The translations under genes were made by a program, and so were the position numbers. A stretch of DNA of 64,000 nucleotides, from assembly GCF_002204795.1 (NCBI RefSeq), contig NZ_NIXO01000013.1, forward strand, positions 61,924 through 125,923, read 5' to 3'. The notes beneath the pieces are model-generated. The model searched no databases, was not told where the DNA came from, and worked only from the letters and a program-made list of their open reading frames with translations. Numbering within the stretch: the stretch's first letter is position 1; the number at the start of each line of letters is the position of its first letter. Origin of the DNA: Pseudomonas sp. K2I15. Its GTDB lineage: Bacteria > Pseudomonadota > Gammaproteobacteria > Pseudomonadales > Pseudomonadaceae. Below are positions 1 to 9,301 of the stretch, piece after piece.

Positions 1-2
1 TC

Positions 3-626
3 GTGCGCACTGCCGGCGGACGCATCACCCCCATGCCGCAGCTGTTTTACTTGAGCCAGACTCAGCCGTTGTCGAAGGGTGAATGTGCAGCGCTTTCGCA
101 CCTCATGGCGCAGGCGATCAAGAAGGGCAAGTCTCAGGTACTGATTGATAACTTTTACAAGGCCGCGACCAACCCTACGGCGGCCTCATCCAAAAAGTTC
201 ATCGCGACCCTGACGGACCTGCAACGCAAAGTTCAGAGCCCTACCGCGTTCCATGGCGGGCCCAACGTCAAGGCTCAACCCTACACAACGGTTGCTTCAG
301 AACTGTCGAGTGCCACGCAATCGAAGACGCTGATGTTTGGTGATGAAGGCCATGCGATGACTGCTGGCGTCGTCATCGACGGTAATGCCAAATCGTTCTT
401 CTTTTATGAGCCCAATTATGGGGTGGCTCATTTTCCGGACGCGGACAGCTTCGAGCGTGGGGTGAGCCACATTTTTACCTCCAAGGACTTTGGGCGCAGG
501 TATGCGACGGCGGGGGATAACCCCAAAGTACTGGAGTTCAAAATCAGCGCCCAGGACGACAGCGTCCTGCGCAATATGGGTGTTAATCCTCGAGCATTGG
601 AAGAGCTGTATACCGTTCCATTGTGA
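3..626 (+). CDS. C-terminal part of a YopT-like (peptidase C58) domain protein, 5' partial
   Basis: The reading frame is open to the window edge, so the first GTG is probably internal to a longer protein. The 207 visible residues carry the spaced elements of a C58 (YopT/AvrPphB/LifA) cysteine protease: Cys28 in GECAALSH, His117 in DEGHAMTAGV, and a YEPNYG segment at 135-140. In the family the third catalytic residue is usually Asp in a DPNxG context; here it is Glu136. Such domains occur in type III effectors and as modules of very large toxins, and either could apply. No downstream gene on this strand shares an operon with it. The domain call is by motif only; substrate and secretion route cannot be judged from this fragment. 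Confidence 0.5.
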   Translation: MRTAGGRITPMPQLFYLSQTQPLSKGECAALSHLMAQAIKKGKSQVLIDNFYKAATNPTAASSKKFIATLTDLQRKVQSPTAFHGGPNVKAQPYTTVASELSSATQSKTLMFGDEGHAMTAGVVIDGNAKSFFFYEPNYGVAHFPDADSFERGVSHIFTSKDFGRRYATAGDNPKVLEFKISAQDDSVLRNMGVNPRALEELYTVPL

Positions 627-653
627 GTGGTTGATAGGCCTGCGCCTCCCGCT

Positions 654-2336
654 TTACTGCGGGGGGCTTGCCTGAATCATCTCCCGCACCTTCGCCGTCA
701 ACAAATCAAAGGTAAACGGCTTGGTGATCATCTGCATTCCCGGGTCCAGGAATCCTCCGCGCACAGCCGCATGCTCTGCATAGCCGGTAATAAACAACAC
801 CTTCAGATCCGGGCGTACCTGCCGCCCGATTTCCGCCAGTTGCCGGCCATTCATACCCGGCAGCCCCACGTCGCTGATCAACAGGTCAATCCGCTGGCTG
901 GACTCGATAATCGGCATGGCGCTGTCGGCATCACCGGCCTCTACAAACGCATAGCCCAATTCACTCAACACAGCGCTCACCAACACCCGCACGGCCGGGT
1001 CGTCCTCGACGATCAGCACGGTTTCGCCAGGGTTGGCAAACGGCAGTAATGCAGGGTTTAGCGGTTCATCCGTGACCATCTCGCCGATAAAACGCGGCAG
1101 GAACAGGCTGACCGTGGTGCCTTTGCCAACCACGCTGTGGATCGTCACATGGCCATGGGATTGCCGGGCAAAGCCGTAGATCATCGACAGCCCCAGGCCG
1201 GTGCCCTGGCCGATAGGCTTGGTGGTGAAGAACGGATCGAACGCCCGGCTGATCACACTGTCCGGCATGCCGCAGCCGGTGTCGCTGACGCTCAGTTCCA
1301 CGTAGTCGCCAGGGGTAAGAGTGCCGTAGGCCGCCGTGAATACGCTGTCCAGGTGACGATTGGTGGTCTCCACGATCAGTTGGCCACCGTCGGGCATCGC
1401 ATCCCGGGCGTTGATGGCCAGGTTGAGCAGGGCGCTTTCCAGTTGATTGGGGTCGGCTTCGGCGGTCCACAGTTTCTCGGTCAGCCGGATGTCCAGGCCA
1501 ATGCTCTCATTGAGGCTGCGTTGCAGCAGTTCGCCCATGGAGCTCACCAACTGATTGATCTGCACCGGTTTTGAATCCAGCGACTGGCGGCGGGAAAACG
1601 CCAGCAGGCGGTGAGTCAGGGCGGCGGCGCGGTTGGCCGAGGTGACACCCAGGTCGATCAGGCTGTCGAGGTCTTCGGTCCGGCCCCGGGCCAAGCGGCG
1701 GCGCAGCAATTCCAGGCTGCCAATGATGCCGGTGAGCATGTTGTTGAAGTCATGGGCAATACCGCCGGTCAATTGGCCGACGGCTTCCATTTTCTGCGAC
1801 TGGCGCAAGGCTTCTTCGTTATTGCGCAGCTGTGCGGTGCGTTCTTCCACCTGTTGTTCGAGGGTTTCCAGGGTGCTTTGCAGGCGCTGTTCACTCTGGC
1901 TCAGGTCGATCAAGCGATCGCGGGCTTCGTATTGCCGACGACGACCGCGCAGCGCGGTCGTCACCAGGCTGATCAGGGTGATTGGATGGAAGGGCCGTTC
2001 CAGGAAGGTGACGTTGCCCAGCAGCGTACTCAAGCGCGAGGAACCGTTCTGCCCACTGCCGCCGTGATGGGTCATCAGTACGATAGGCAGGTCTGACCAC
2101 GCCGGCTGTTGGTGCAGGTGGCTGAGTATCGGTTCCAGGTCGACGCCATGCATGGCCTCGGCCGCGATGATCAGCAGTCCGGCGCCACGTTCCAGCTCCT
2201 CGCAAAGCATCTGCAAATGAGTGGCGATGATGCCGTTGAAACCAGCCTCGTTGAGCATCATCAGCGCCAGGGAGCTGTCGCGCCCCAAGGGCGCCAAAAT
2301 GATCGCCCGTTCGGAGATGGCGGGTGCGCCACTCAT
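654..2336 (-). CDS. hybrid sensor histidine kinase / response regulator
   Basis: A cytoplasmic signalling protein of 560 residues with no membrane segment. The order is an N-terminal receiver-like domain (about 8-130, lacking a clear acidic pocket), a coiled-coil linker (about 145-185), a HisKA dimerisation domain with phospho-accepting His195 in [10 protein letters not shown], a HATPase_c domain (N-box [11 protein letters not shown]-boxes DTGCGMP and [10 protein letters not shown]), and a C-terminal receiver with VEDDPAVR, phospho-acceptor Asp489 in [10 protein letters not shown] and Lys539 in TKPF. Its ATG overlaps the stop of the upstream KaiC-like gene by 4 bases (ATGA), so the two are translationally coupled. 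It probably partners the ATPase in one pathway; the signal is unknown. Confidence 0.9.
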   Translation of the reverse strand: MSGAPAISERAIILAPLGRDSSLALMMLNEAGFNGIIATHLQMLCEELERGAGLLIIAAEAMHGVDLEPILSHLHQQPAWSDLPIVLMTHHGGSGQNGSSRLSTLLGNVTFLERPFHPITLISLVTTALRGRRRQYEARDRLIDLSQSEQRLQSTLETLEQQVEERTAQLRNNEEALRQSQKMEAVGQLTGGIAHDFNNMLTGIIGSLELLRRRLARGRTEDLDSLIDLGVTSANRAAALTHRLLAFSRRQSLDSKPVQINQLVSSMGELLQRSLNESIGLDIRLTEKLWTAEADPNQLESALLNLAINARDAMPDGGQLIVETTNRHLDSVFTAAYGTLTPGDYVELSVSDTGCGMPDSVISRAFDPFFTTKPIGQGTGLGLSMIYGFARQSHGHVTIHSVVGKGTTVSLFLPRFIGEMVTDEPLNPALLPFANPGETVLIVEDDPAVRVLVSAVLSELGYAFVEAGDADSAMPIIESSQRIDLLISDVGLPGMNGRQLAEIGRQVRPDLKVLFITGYAEHAAVRGGFLDPGMQMITKPFTFDLLTAKVREMIQASPPQ

Positions 2337-3835
2337 GAACTTTCATCCTTGAGCAGCGGGTTGTCGGTGCCCATGTAGGTGGGGACGCCACGCAGCACGC
2401 CCTGGAACGCATTAAGGGGTTCGCCGATGGTCATGCCACGTCCGCCGATGCGGTATTCGCGGATCGTCGACTCGTGGCTGCCGGTGCGTTTCTTGATGAT
2501 GGAGATGGCCCGGCGGACTTTGCCGAGGGCTTCGAAGTAGCGCAGCAGAATGACCGTGTCGGCGAGGTAGGTGATGTCTACCGGCGCCTGCATGTCGCCC
2601 ACCAGCCCGTGCTGGGCCACGGTCATGAAGGTCGCGGCGCCACGGCGGTTGAGGTACAGCAGCAGTTCGTGCATGTGCAGGATCAGTGCGTTCTCTTCCG
2701 GCATCGCGGCCTGGTAGCCGTTGATGCTGTCGATCACCACGGTCTTGATCCCACGCTTATCCACGCAGCGCCGCACCCGGTGGGAGAACTCACCGGGGGA
2801 TAGCTCCGCGGCGTCCACTTGTTCGATCAGCAGGTTGCCGGTGGCTTGCAGGGCTTCGAGGTCGATGCCCATGTTCTTCATGCGCTCGAACAGCAGCCCC
2901 AACTCTTCATCAAAAATGAACAGCGCGGCTTTTTCGCCACGGGCGACGGCCGCTGCGGCGAAGATCATCGAGATCAGCGATTTGCCGGTACCGGCAGGGC
3001 CCAGGATCAAGGTGCTGGAACCGGTCTCGATCCCGCCGCCCAGCAGTGCGTCCATCTCGCGGATGCCGCTGGTCAAGGTCTGGCGGTTGTAGCCGCCACG
3101 GTGTTCGGCCGCTACCAGACGTGGGAACACGTGCACGCCGTCTTCCATGATGGTGAAGTCGTGAAAGCCGCCGCGGTACTTCTGGCCACGGTACTTAACC
3201 ACCCGCACCCGACGGCGTTCGGCGCCGTAGTTGGGGGTCAGTTCTTCCAGGCGAATCACACCGTGGGCCACGCTGTGGACGGTTTTGTCGAGGGACTCGG
3301 TGGTCAGGTCGTCCAGCAACAGTACGGTGGCTTCGTAGCGCACGAAGTAGTGCTTGATCGCCAGGATCTGCCGGCGATAGCGCAACGAGCTTTGCGCCAG
3401 CAAGCGAATTTCGGAGAGGCTGTCGATGACGACGCGGGTGGGTTTGACCCGCTCCACCACTTCGAAAATCTGCCGCGTGGCTTCACCCAGCTCAAGGTCG
3501 GAGGAATACAGCAGGCTCTGCTGGTGCTCGGCGTTGAGCAGGCTTTCCGGCGGTGTCAGTTCAAAGATATGAATGTGTTCATCCAGGTCCCAGCCGTGGG
3601 ACTTGGCACCCTGGCGCAGCTCACGCTCGGTTTCCGACAGCGTGATGTACAGCGATCGCTCGCCGTTCCTGGCGCCGGCCTGGAGAAAGTGCAGGGCCAC
3701 CGTGGTTTTACCGGTGCCCGGCTCACCTTCGAGCAGGAACAGATGGCTGCGCGAAAGCCCGCCGGAAAGAATGTCATCCAGACCTTCAATACCGGTGGCC
3801 GCCTTTGCTGTGAACAGCTCTTTGGATGTAGACAA
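2333..3835 (-). CDS. KaiC-like RAD55-family tandem ATPase
   Basis: A 500-residue double-domain RecA/KaiC-type ATPase. Walker A motifs are GEPGTGKT (about 37-44) and GPAGTGKS (about residue 280); Walker B-like strands TRVVIDSLSE and KTVVIDSING follow each. The start is taken as TTG at 3835, preceded by GAGGG at 6 bases spacing, giving MSTSKELFTAKA; a longer frame to 3859 also exists. Cyanobacterial KaiC is the clock ATPase, but heterotrophic bacteria carry KaiC-like proteins without kaiA or kaiB and often beside a histidine kinase, as here. A clock role is not implied; stress or signalling control through the coupled kinase is the reasonable inference. Confidence 0.88.
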   Translation of the reverse strand: MSTSKELFTAKAATGIEGLDDILSGGLSRSHLFLLEGEPGTGKTTVALHFLQAGARNGERSLYITLSETERELRQGAKSHGWDLDEHIHIFELTPPESLLNAEHQQSLLYSSDLELGEATRQIFEVVERVKPTRVVIDSLSEIRLLAQSSLRYRRQILAIKHYFVRYEATVLLLDDLTTESLDKTVHSVAHGVIRLEELTPNYGAERRRVRVVKYRGQKYRGGFHDFTIMEDGVHVFPRLVAAEHRGGYNRQTLTSGIREMDALLGGGIETGSSTLILGPAGTGKSLISMIFAAAAVARGEKAALFIFDEELGLLFERMKNMGIDLEALQATGNLLIEQVDAAELSPGEFSHRVRRCVDKRGIKTVVIDSINGYQAAMPEENALILHMHELLLYLNRRGAATFMTVAQHGLVGDMQAPVDITYLADTVILLRYFEALGKVRRAISIIKKRTGSHESTIREYRIGGRGMTIGEPLNAFQGVLRGVPTYMGTDNPLLKDESS

Positions 3836-3956
3836 GAAGTGCCCTCGGGTCACGTACAAATAGAGGGGAACGCCCGGTAGGGCGCGCCATATTTACTTGA
3901 CCGTGGCGCCGAGTGGCGGTTCAACGTTTTGTATTGATTACAGCTTTTTGCTATGC

Positions 3957-5015
3957 CTACAGCCCTTGCTGCAACGCCGGGTCGTCCGGATTTTGCTGCT
4001 CCAGTTGGGCCAGCAGCACCTGCACATTCTGCAACTGGCCGGTTTCCTTCCAGTAATTGACCAGCAACACCCGCGCCTTGCGATTGGCCGGGTTGCGCTG
4101 GACGATTTCTTCCAACTGGCGCTGGGCGGCTTCCAGTTCCTGCTGGGCGTGCAGGGTGGTTGCCAGGTCGTAGCGGTAATCCTGATTGTTCGGCTCAAGC
4201 TCCACCGCCCGGGACAGGCTGAGCAGCGCAAAAGCGCGTTCCCCGTGGTGCAGCAGCCACATGCCCAGGGCATGTTGCAGGTAGGCCGACTCGGGATGCG
4301 CTTGCAACTGTTTAGCCAGGAGTTGGCGGGATTCGTCGACCTTGCCCTGTTTGTCCAGCAGCTCAATTTGCGCGACGACGGCTTGCAGGTTGTCCGGTTG
4401 CAGGCGCATCGCCTGTTCCAGGGCATTTTGTGCGTCGGGCAACAGCGCGCTGTGAATGTACAGGCGGGCGAGTTGAATCCAGCCTTCGGGGCTTTCAGGT
4501 TGGGCCTTGAGCAATTTCACATATTCATCGAGCACTTGCTGCAACGGGCCGAAGTACAGGCCAAGGGTGTCGGGAGAGAGCCCAAGCAAGGCATTGGCAG
4601 CCGCAAACCGTACGCTTTGCTCCGGGTCATCCAGTAGCGGCCCGAGCAACAGTGTGCGTTGGCCGCTGGGCACCAGGCCGACAATGCTGTGAATCGCCGC
4701 CTCGCGCACCATCGGCGCATCGTTGGCCAGGTCCTTGTCCGCCAGCTTCAGGGCCTGGGGGCTGGGGTAGTTGGGCAGTTCGGCATGCAGGGCAGCGCGA
4801 CGTACGTCGGACAGGTCCGGGCGGCCCAGTTGTTGATACAGCACACGGGCGGCGCCGGGTTCGCCGTTATGCGCCTGTTTCAGCGCCTTGGCGTAACCGT
4901 GGGCGATGGCCGGGGGCACAACCACCGGCGGCGTACGGGTGAAATACCAGGTGATCAGCACAATAAACAACAGGGCGCACAGGCCGACGATGGAGTAACG
5001 GCGTGACTTTGACAT
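3957..5015 (-). CDS. membrane-anchored HEAT/TPR repeat protein
   Basis: A 352-residue protein with one N-terminal membrane segment (about 8-25, VGLCALLFIVLITWYF), so most of it should lie in the periplasm. Residues about 90-150 look like HEAT-type repeats (APMVREAAIHSI, EQSVRFAAANAL). The rest is tetratricopeptide repeats with alternating A/L/Y positions, for example EGWIQLARLYIHSALLPDAQ and the PDNLQ, PESAY, PNNQD, PANRK boundaries. TPR proteins are protein-protein scaffolds and no catalytic domain is present. It lies on the same strand as the KaiC-like gene but about 75 bases separate it from the bestrophin-like gene upstream, and a link to either is not shown. Confidence 0.75.
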   Translation of the reverse strand: MSKSRRYSIVGLCALLFIVLITWYFTRTPPVVVPPAIAHGYAKALKQAHNGEPGAARVLYQQLGRPDLSDVRRAALHAELPNYPSPQALKLADKDLANDAPMVREAAIHSIVGLVPSGQRTLLLGPLLDDPEQSVRFAAANALLGLSPDTLGLYFGPLQQVLDEYVKLLKAQPESPEGWIQLARLYIHSALLPDAQNALEQAMRLQPDNLQAVVAQIELLDKQGKVDESRQLLAKQLQAHPESAYLQHALGMWLLHHGERAFALLSLSRAVELEPNNQDYRYDLATTLHAQQELEAAQRQLEEIVQRNPANRKARVLLVNYWKETGQLQNVQVLLAQLEQQNPDDPALQQGL

Positions 5016-5090
5016 GCAGGCGTCCGAAAGCTTGGCAGCTAGGGCAAAGCCATCAGCTTCGGTCAGGTCACCGCGAGTGTCAAACCCGCA

Positions 5091-5981
5091 TCATGTCAGC
5101 ACGAACTCAATCGGCTCAAGGGCCGGCGGCAGCGCGGTTTCACCGAGGGCAGCCAGGATCTCGCGTTCCAGGGTGCGGACGATGGCGTTGCAGGGCAGGT
5201 CGTTTTCGTCGAAGCCGAAGGGATCTTCGAGGTCGTCGCCGATTTCGTCGAGGCCGAAGAAGGTGTAGCTGACGATCGCCGTGAAGACCGGCGTCAGCCA
5301 GCCCAGCGGTTCGGCCATGGCAAACGGCAGCAGGATGCAGAACAGGTAGATGGTGCGGTGAAGCAGCAAAGTGTAGGGGAAGGGCAGCGGGGTGTGTTTG
5401 ATGCGTTCGCACGAGGCCTGGACCTGGCTGAGGCCGTACAGCCGGGTTTCCAGTTGGGTGTAGCGCCAGTCGCTGATGTGGCCTTGTTCGGCCAGTTTGG
5501 AGCAGCGGGCACCGAGTTGCTGCAGGATGCTGTCGGGTTGGTTGGGGTGGTTGGCCTCGACGTTGATCCAGGGCTTGATGGCGTGCGCCTCATTTTCCAG
5601 GCGCAAGCGTGCGATCAGGCCGTGGGCGAAACCGCACAGGCTACGCAGTATGCTTTCTCGTTCGGCGGGGCTGAAGACCTGGGTTTCGCGGATCAGCGAG
5701 CGTACTTCAATGATCATCTGGCCCAGTTGTTTACGGCCTTCCCACCAGCGGTCGTAGCAGGCGTTATTGCGAAAGCTCATGAAGATTGATAGTGACAGGC
5801 CGAGCAGTGTGAAGGGTGTGGCGTTGACTTTGGAGAAGTAGGCCGGGTGCAGGGTTTCTACCAGGACGATGACGGAAGCCAGCAGGGTGACCGCCAGGCT
5901 GCGCAAGGCGATGCGCTTGGCGATTGAGCCCTTGAGGGAGAACAGGATACCGAGCAGGTTGGGTTTGGGACGGACGATCAT
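5091..5981 (-). CDS. bestrophin-family (UPF0187) membrane channel
   Basis: A 296-residue membrane protein. N-terminal features fit bacterial bestrophins: an early basic helix, two hydrophobic helices (about 25-65), then the FRNNACYDRWWEGRKQLGQM segment typical of the family (N-x-AYxRWWE-R-xWG in homologues). Further membrane helices lie around 205-245, followed by a conserved acidic stretch FFGLDEIGDDLEDPFGFDENDLP. Bacterial bestrophins form pentameric ion channels in the inner membrane; ion selectivity cannot be read from this sequence. The gene stands alone, followed upstream by the repeat-filled spacer at 6.0-6.8 kb. Confidence 0.85.
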   Translation of the reverse strand: MIVRPKPNLLGILFSLKGSIAKRIALRSLAVTLLASVIVLVETLHPAYFSKVNATPFTLLGLSLSIFMSFRNNACYDRWWEGRKQLGQMIIEVRSLIRETQVFSPAERESILRSLCGFAHGLIARLRLENEAHAIKPWINVEANHPNQPDSILQQLGARCSKLAEQGHISDWRYTQLETRLYGLSQVQASCERIKHTPLPFPYTLLLHRTIYLFCILLPFAMAEPLGWLTPVFTAIVSYTFFGLDEIGDDLEDPFGFDENDLPCNAIVRTLEREILAALGETALPPALEPIEFVLT

Positions 5982-6127
5982 TGGTGGGCTTCTTGGGTGG
6001 TGCAGGTTGTCAGGTTAGAAGCATGTCTGGGCTGCGTCCAATCGCTTGGGCTGACTGGGTGATTGGTGGGGTCTATCGGGGGAGCTCTTGGTGTACATAC
6101 CCGCTCCACCGTGCTACTTGCGGCCAT

Positions 6128-6470
6128 CGTGGTTAACGGGGCGCCTAAGATCAAGATCAAAAGCAGATCAAGAGCACGGCGGCCTGAAAGCCGACCTGAG
6201 TGTTAGAAGCAAGGGCAAGGTCAAGGTCCAGAGCGAAAGCAGAACTGCTTTTATGTGGGAGCGGGCTTGCTCGCGAAAAACCTGAGGACGACGCGTTGAA
6301 TCAGGATGCCAGCGTCATCGTTAACGACCTTCGCGAGCAAGCCCGCTCCCACATTTGAACCGTGCCCGCTTTTGCTTTTGATTTTGCTTCACCACACTCA
6401 AGCCGGCCGGTAGGCCGCTGTGTTCTTGATCTGCTTTTGATCTTGATCTTAGGCGCCCCGTTAAACCACG
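6128..6470. repeat. nested inverted repeat cassette around a REPIN
   Basis: Two long arms face each other: about 6128-6203 and its imperfect reverse complement at about 6394-6470. Each carries TTAACGGGGCGCC, then a purine-rich ATCAAGATCAAAAGCAGATC tract and a short CGGCCT/GGCCTG-type hairpin. Between them sits a REPIN (6254-6353). No convincing coding sequence is present; translations over this stretch on either strand are low-complexity. The arrangement matches dispersed intergenic repeats of P. fluorescens genomes. Confidence 0.75.
6254..6353. repeat. REPIN (two inverted REP sequences)
   Basis: TGTGGGAGCGGGCTTGCTCG starts at 6254 and its reverse complement ends at 6353, forming a hairpin of two REP units about 50 bases apart. 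The same REP core recurs at 12437-12526. REPINs are non-autonomous repeats mobilised by RAYT transposases; no RAYT gene lies in this window. Confidence 0.88.
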
Positions 6471-6481
6471 CTGGCCGAACG

Positions 6482-6730
6482 CAGGTAGTACGGAGCGGGT
6501 AAACCGGCAGGACGCCGGTTTAGCCGCGACGGGGCAGGGACGCCCCGTCGCGGCGGCCCGCGCAGTAATACCGGAGAGAGGGCACACCGAGCCCAAGCGA
6601 GGTGCCGAGTGGTGGGGCAAGAGCGTTTTGCTTACTTTTGCGCTGTTCAAAAGTGAGCCGCTGTAAGAGCGGAACCCTAAGTGGCCGTTACCGCAGCAAC
6701 GGATATACCCCCCCAAAACGCAGCCCATTG
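6482..6730. repeat. intergenic repeat with two GC-rich hairpins
   Basis: After the nested cassette come two near-adjacent perfect hairpins: TAAACCGGC/GCCGGTTTA (6500-6522) and CGCGACGGGGC/GCCCCGTCGCG (6525-6552). A further stretch to about 6720 ends before the promoter region of the acyl-CoA operon. Translations are possible but have no domain character. From memory this type of sequence recurs between genes in many fluorescent pseudomonads; that was not checked here. Confidence 0.55.
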
Positions 6731-6850
6731 GCCAAACCAGTCAACCAAGTTGAAAGCTTTGACCATTGCCCGCCCACCGCTCTAGAGCGACTATTTCACC
6801 GGTCTACGTACCCATCCTGAAAACAAAAAAACACACAGGGATTTGAAGCG

Positions 6851-8500
6851 ATGCGTGATTACTCGGCTGCCACCACCCAGTTCAACTACCAGCACACCGT
6901 CGACACCGCCTTGTCGGGCAACCTAGAGACGCTGAACGCCTGCGTCGAATGCTGCGACCGCCACGCATTGCCCGGCCGCATCGCACTGTTCTGGGAAGGC
7001 AAGGACGGCCGCAGCGCCACCTCCACCTTCACCCAATTACAAGACCAGGCCGCACGCTTCGCCAACTTCCTGCTGGCCCAGGGCGTCAAACGCGCAGACA
7101 AGGTAGCAGGCCTCCTGCCCCGCACCGCCGAGCTGCTGGTGGTAGTGCTCGCCACCTGGCGCATCGGCGCGGTGTATCAGCCCTTGTTCACCGCCTTTGG
7201 CCCCAAGGCCATCGAACACCGCCTGAACAGCTCCGGCGCAGCGCTGGTGGTGACTGACGCCGTAAACCGCCCCAAGCTCAATGAAGTAGCCGACTGCCCA
7301 ACCATCGTTACCGTCGCCGGCCCCAACGGTGAAGGCATCGTGCGTGGCGATTTCAGCTTCTGGGCCGAGCTGCCCAACTATTCCAATGTCTGCGAACCCG
7401 TATTGCTGGGCGCCGAAGACCCGTTCCTGCTGATGTTCACCTCCGGCACCACCGGCCCGTCGAAATCCCTGGCAGTACCCCTCAAGGCGATCGTCGCGTT
7501 CCAGAGCTACACCCGCGACGCCGTAGACCTGCGCCCCGAAGACGCATTCTGGAACGTCGCCGATCCGGGCTGGGCCTACGGCATCTATTTCGGCGTGACC
7601 GGCCCGCTGTCCATGGGCCACCCGATCACCTTCTACGACGGCCCGTTCACCCTCGAAAGCACCTGCCGCGTCATCAACAAATACGGCATCACCAACCTCA
7701 CGGGCTCGCCCACGGCCTACCGCTTGCTGATTGCCGGCGGCGAGCAGTTCGCCAAGTCGATCAAAGGCAAGCTGCGCATTGTCAGCAGCGCCGGCGAGCC
7801 GTTGAACCCGGAAGTGATCCGCTGGTTCGCCGACAACCTCGGCGTGACCATCCATGACCACTACGGCCAGACCGAATTGGGCATGGTGCTGTGCAACCAC
7901 CACGGCCTGGAACACCCGGTGCATATTGGCTCCGCCGGGTTTGCCTCGCCGGGCCATCGCATCGTGGTATTGGACGACAACCATCAGGAACTGCCCGCCG
8001 GCCAGCCGGGCATCCTCGCCATCGACCGCGAACAATCGCCGATGTGTTGGTTCGCCGGTTACGACGGCGTCAAGACCAAAGCCTTCGTCGGCAAGTACTA
8101 CCTCAGCGGCGATACCGTGGAGCTGAACCCCGACGGCAGCATCAGCTTTGTCGGGCGCAGCGATGATGTGATCACCACCTCCGGCTACCGGGTCGGGCCG
8201 TTCGATGTGGAAAGCGCCTTGATCGAGCACCCGGCGGTCGTGGAAGCCGCGGTGGTGGGCAAGCCCTGCCCGGAACGCACCGAGATCGTCAAAGCCTTTG
8301 TGGTGCTCAGCGAGCAGTACCGCGCCGAGCCAGCCCTGGCCGAGGAGCTGCGCCAGCATGTGCGCAAGCGCCTGGCCGCGCACTCGTACCCACGGGAAAT
8401 CGAATTTGTCAGCGAGCTGCCCAAGACCCCGAGCGGCAAGCTGCAACGCTTCATTTTGCGTAATCAGGAAATTGCCAAGGTCCAGGCGGCCACGGCGTAA
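6851..8500 (+). CDS. acyl-CoA synthetase (AMP-forming)
   Basis: A 549-residue adenylate-forming enzyme that would activate a short or branched fatty acid to its acyl-CoA with ATP. Motifs in order: the phosphate-binding loop [15 protein letters not shown] (about 197-211), [10 protein letters not shown] (about 337), [32 protein letters not shown] hinge region read in parts near 415-450, and the C-terminal PSGKLQR with its catalytic Lys. The next four genes encode the rest of a beta-oxidation spiral on the same strand with 9-22 base gaps, so this is the first gene of a catabolic operon. Gene order matches the P. putida PP_2213-PP_2217 cluster as I recall it. Exact chain length is inferred only. 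Confidence 0.88.
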   Translation: MRDYSAATTQFNYQHTVDTALSGNLETLNACVECCDRHALPGRIALFWEGKDGRSATSTFTQLQDQAARFANFLLAQGVKRADKVAGLLPRTAELLVVVLATWRIGAVYQPLFTAFGPKAIEHRLNSSGAALVVTDAVNRPKLNEVADCPTIVTVAGPNGEGIVRGDFSFWAELPNYSNVCEPVLLGAEDPFLLMFTSGTTGPSKSLAVPLKAIVAFQSYTRDAVDLRPEDAFWNVADPGWAYGIYFGVTGPLSMGHPITFYDGPFTLESTCRVINKYGITNLTGSPTAYRLLIAGGEQFAKSIKGKLRIVSSAGEPLNPEVIRWFADNLGVTIHDHYGQTELGMVLCNHHGLEHPVHIGSAGFASPGHRIVVLDDNHQELPAGQPGILAIDREQSPMCWFAGYDGVKTKAFVGKYYLSGDTVELNPDGSISFVGRSDDVITTSGYRVGPFDVESALIEHPAVVEAAVVGKPCPERTEIVKAFVVLSEQYRAEPALAEELRQHVRKRLAAHSYPREIEFVSELPKTPSGKLQRFILRNQEIAKVQAATA

Positions 8501-8522
8501 TCCCTCTTTCAAGGAAACAGTG

Positions 8523-9290
8523 ATGCAGATTGAGAACAAGGTTTTTCTGGTCAGTGGCGGCGCTTCAGGCCTCGGTGCGGCAACGGCCGAGATGCTCGTA
8601 GCGGCGGGTGCCAAGGTGATGCTGGTGGACCTGAACGCCGACGCAGTCGCCGCGCAGGCGAAAAAACTCGGCGGGCAGGCGCGCAGCGTGGTCGCGGATA
8701 TCAGCCAGGAAGCCGCCGCCGAAGCGGCGGTGCAGGCTACCGTTGCTGCCTTTGGTGGTTTGCACGGGCTGGTCAACTGCGCCGGTGTGGTGCGTGGCGA
8801 GAAAATCCTTGGCAAGAATGGCCCTCATGTTCTGGCCAACTTCGCCCAGGTGATCAACGTCAACCTGATCGGCAGTTTCAACCTGCTGCGCCTGGCAGCC
8901 GCGGCCATCGCTGAAACCGAGGCGAATGCCGATGGCGAGCGCGGCGTGATCATCAACACCGCCTCGGTGGCAGCCTTTGACGGCCAGATCGGTCAGGCGG
9001 CGTATGCCGCGTCCAAAGGCGCGATCGCCAGCCTGACTCTGCCTGCCGCCCGTGAACTGGCGCGCTACGGGATTCGGGTGATGACCATCGCTCCCGGCAT
9101 TTTCGAAACACCGATGATGGCCGGCATGACCCCTGAAGTGCGCGAGTCGCTGGCCGCTGGCGTTCCATTCCCGCCTCGCCTGGGCAAGCCAAGTGAGTAC
9201 GCCGCGCTGGTGCGGCATATCATTGAAAACAGCATGCTCAACGGCGAGGTGATCCGTCTCGACGGTGCCTTGCGCATGGCGGCTAAATAA
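8523..9290 (+). CDS. SDR 3-hydroxyacyl-CoA dehydrogenase (HSD10-like)
   Basis: A 255-residue short-chain dehydrogenase that would oxidise 3-hydroxyacyl-CoA (for example 3-hydroxy-2-methylbutyryl-CoA of isoleucine breakdown) with NAD+. It shows the Rossmann motif SGGASGLG (11-18), DLNAD after beta-2 (NAD-preferring acid), NCAGV (about 88), the catalytic Ser in NTASVAAF and the YAASK pair. The inserted region [19 protein letters not shown] resembles mitochondrial type 10 HSD. The start is ATG 8523 with AAGGAAACAG upstream; a longer open frame from 8298 overlaps the synthetase gene and is rejected. The equivalent in P. putida is called fadBx (from memory). Confidence 0.9.
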   Translation: MQIENKVFLVSGGASGLGAATAEMLVAAGAKVMLVDLNADAVAAQAKKLGGQARSVVADISQEAAAEAAVQATVAAFGGLHGLVNCAGVVRGEKILGKNGPHVLANFAQVINVNLIGSFNLLRLAAAAIAETEANADGERGVIINTASVAAFDGQIGQAAYAASKGAIASLTLPAARELARYGIRVMTIAPGIFETPMMAGMTPEVRESLAAGVPFPPRLGKPSEYAALVRHIIENSMLNGEVIRLDGALRMAAK

Positions 9291-9301
9291 GGAGATTTTG
9301 C

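Noticed and set aside
2819..3880. 353-codon plus-strand frame
   Set aside because: Antisense to the KaiC-like gene; an effect of high-GC codon bias.
6321..6728. 135-codon minus-strand frame
   Set aside because: Lies wholly in the intergenic repeats; the translation only reflects the repeats.
7037..8815. 592-codon minus-strand frame
   Set aside because: Antisense shadow of the acyl-CoA synthetase and SDR genes; low-complexity translation.
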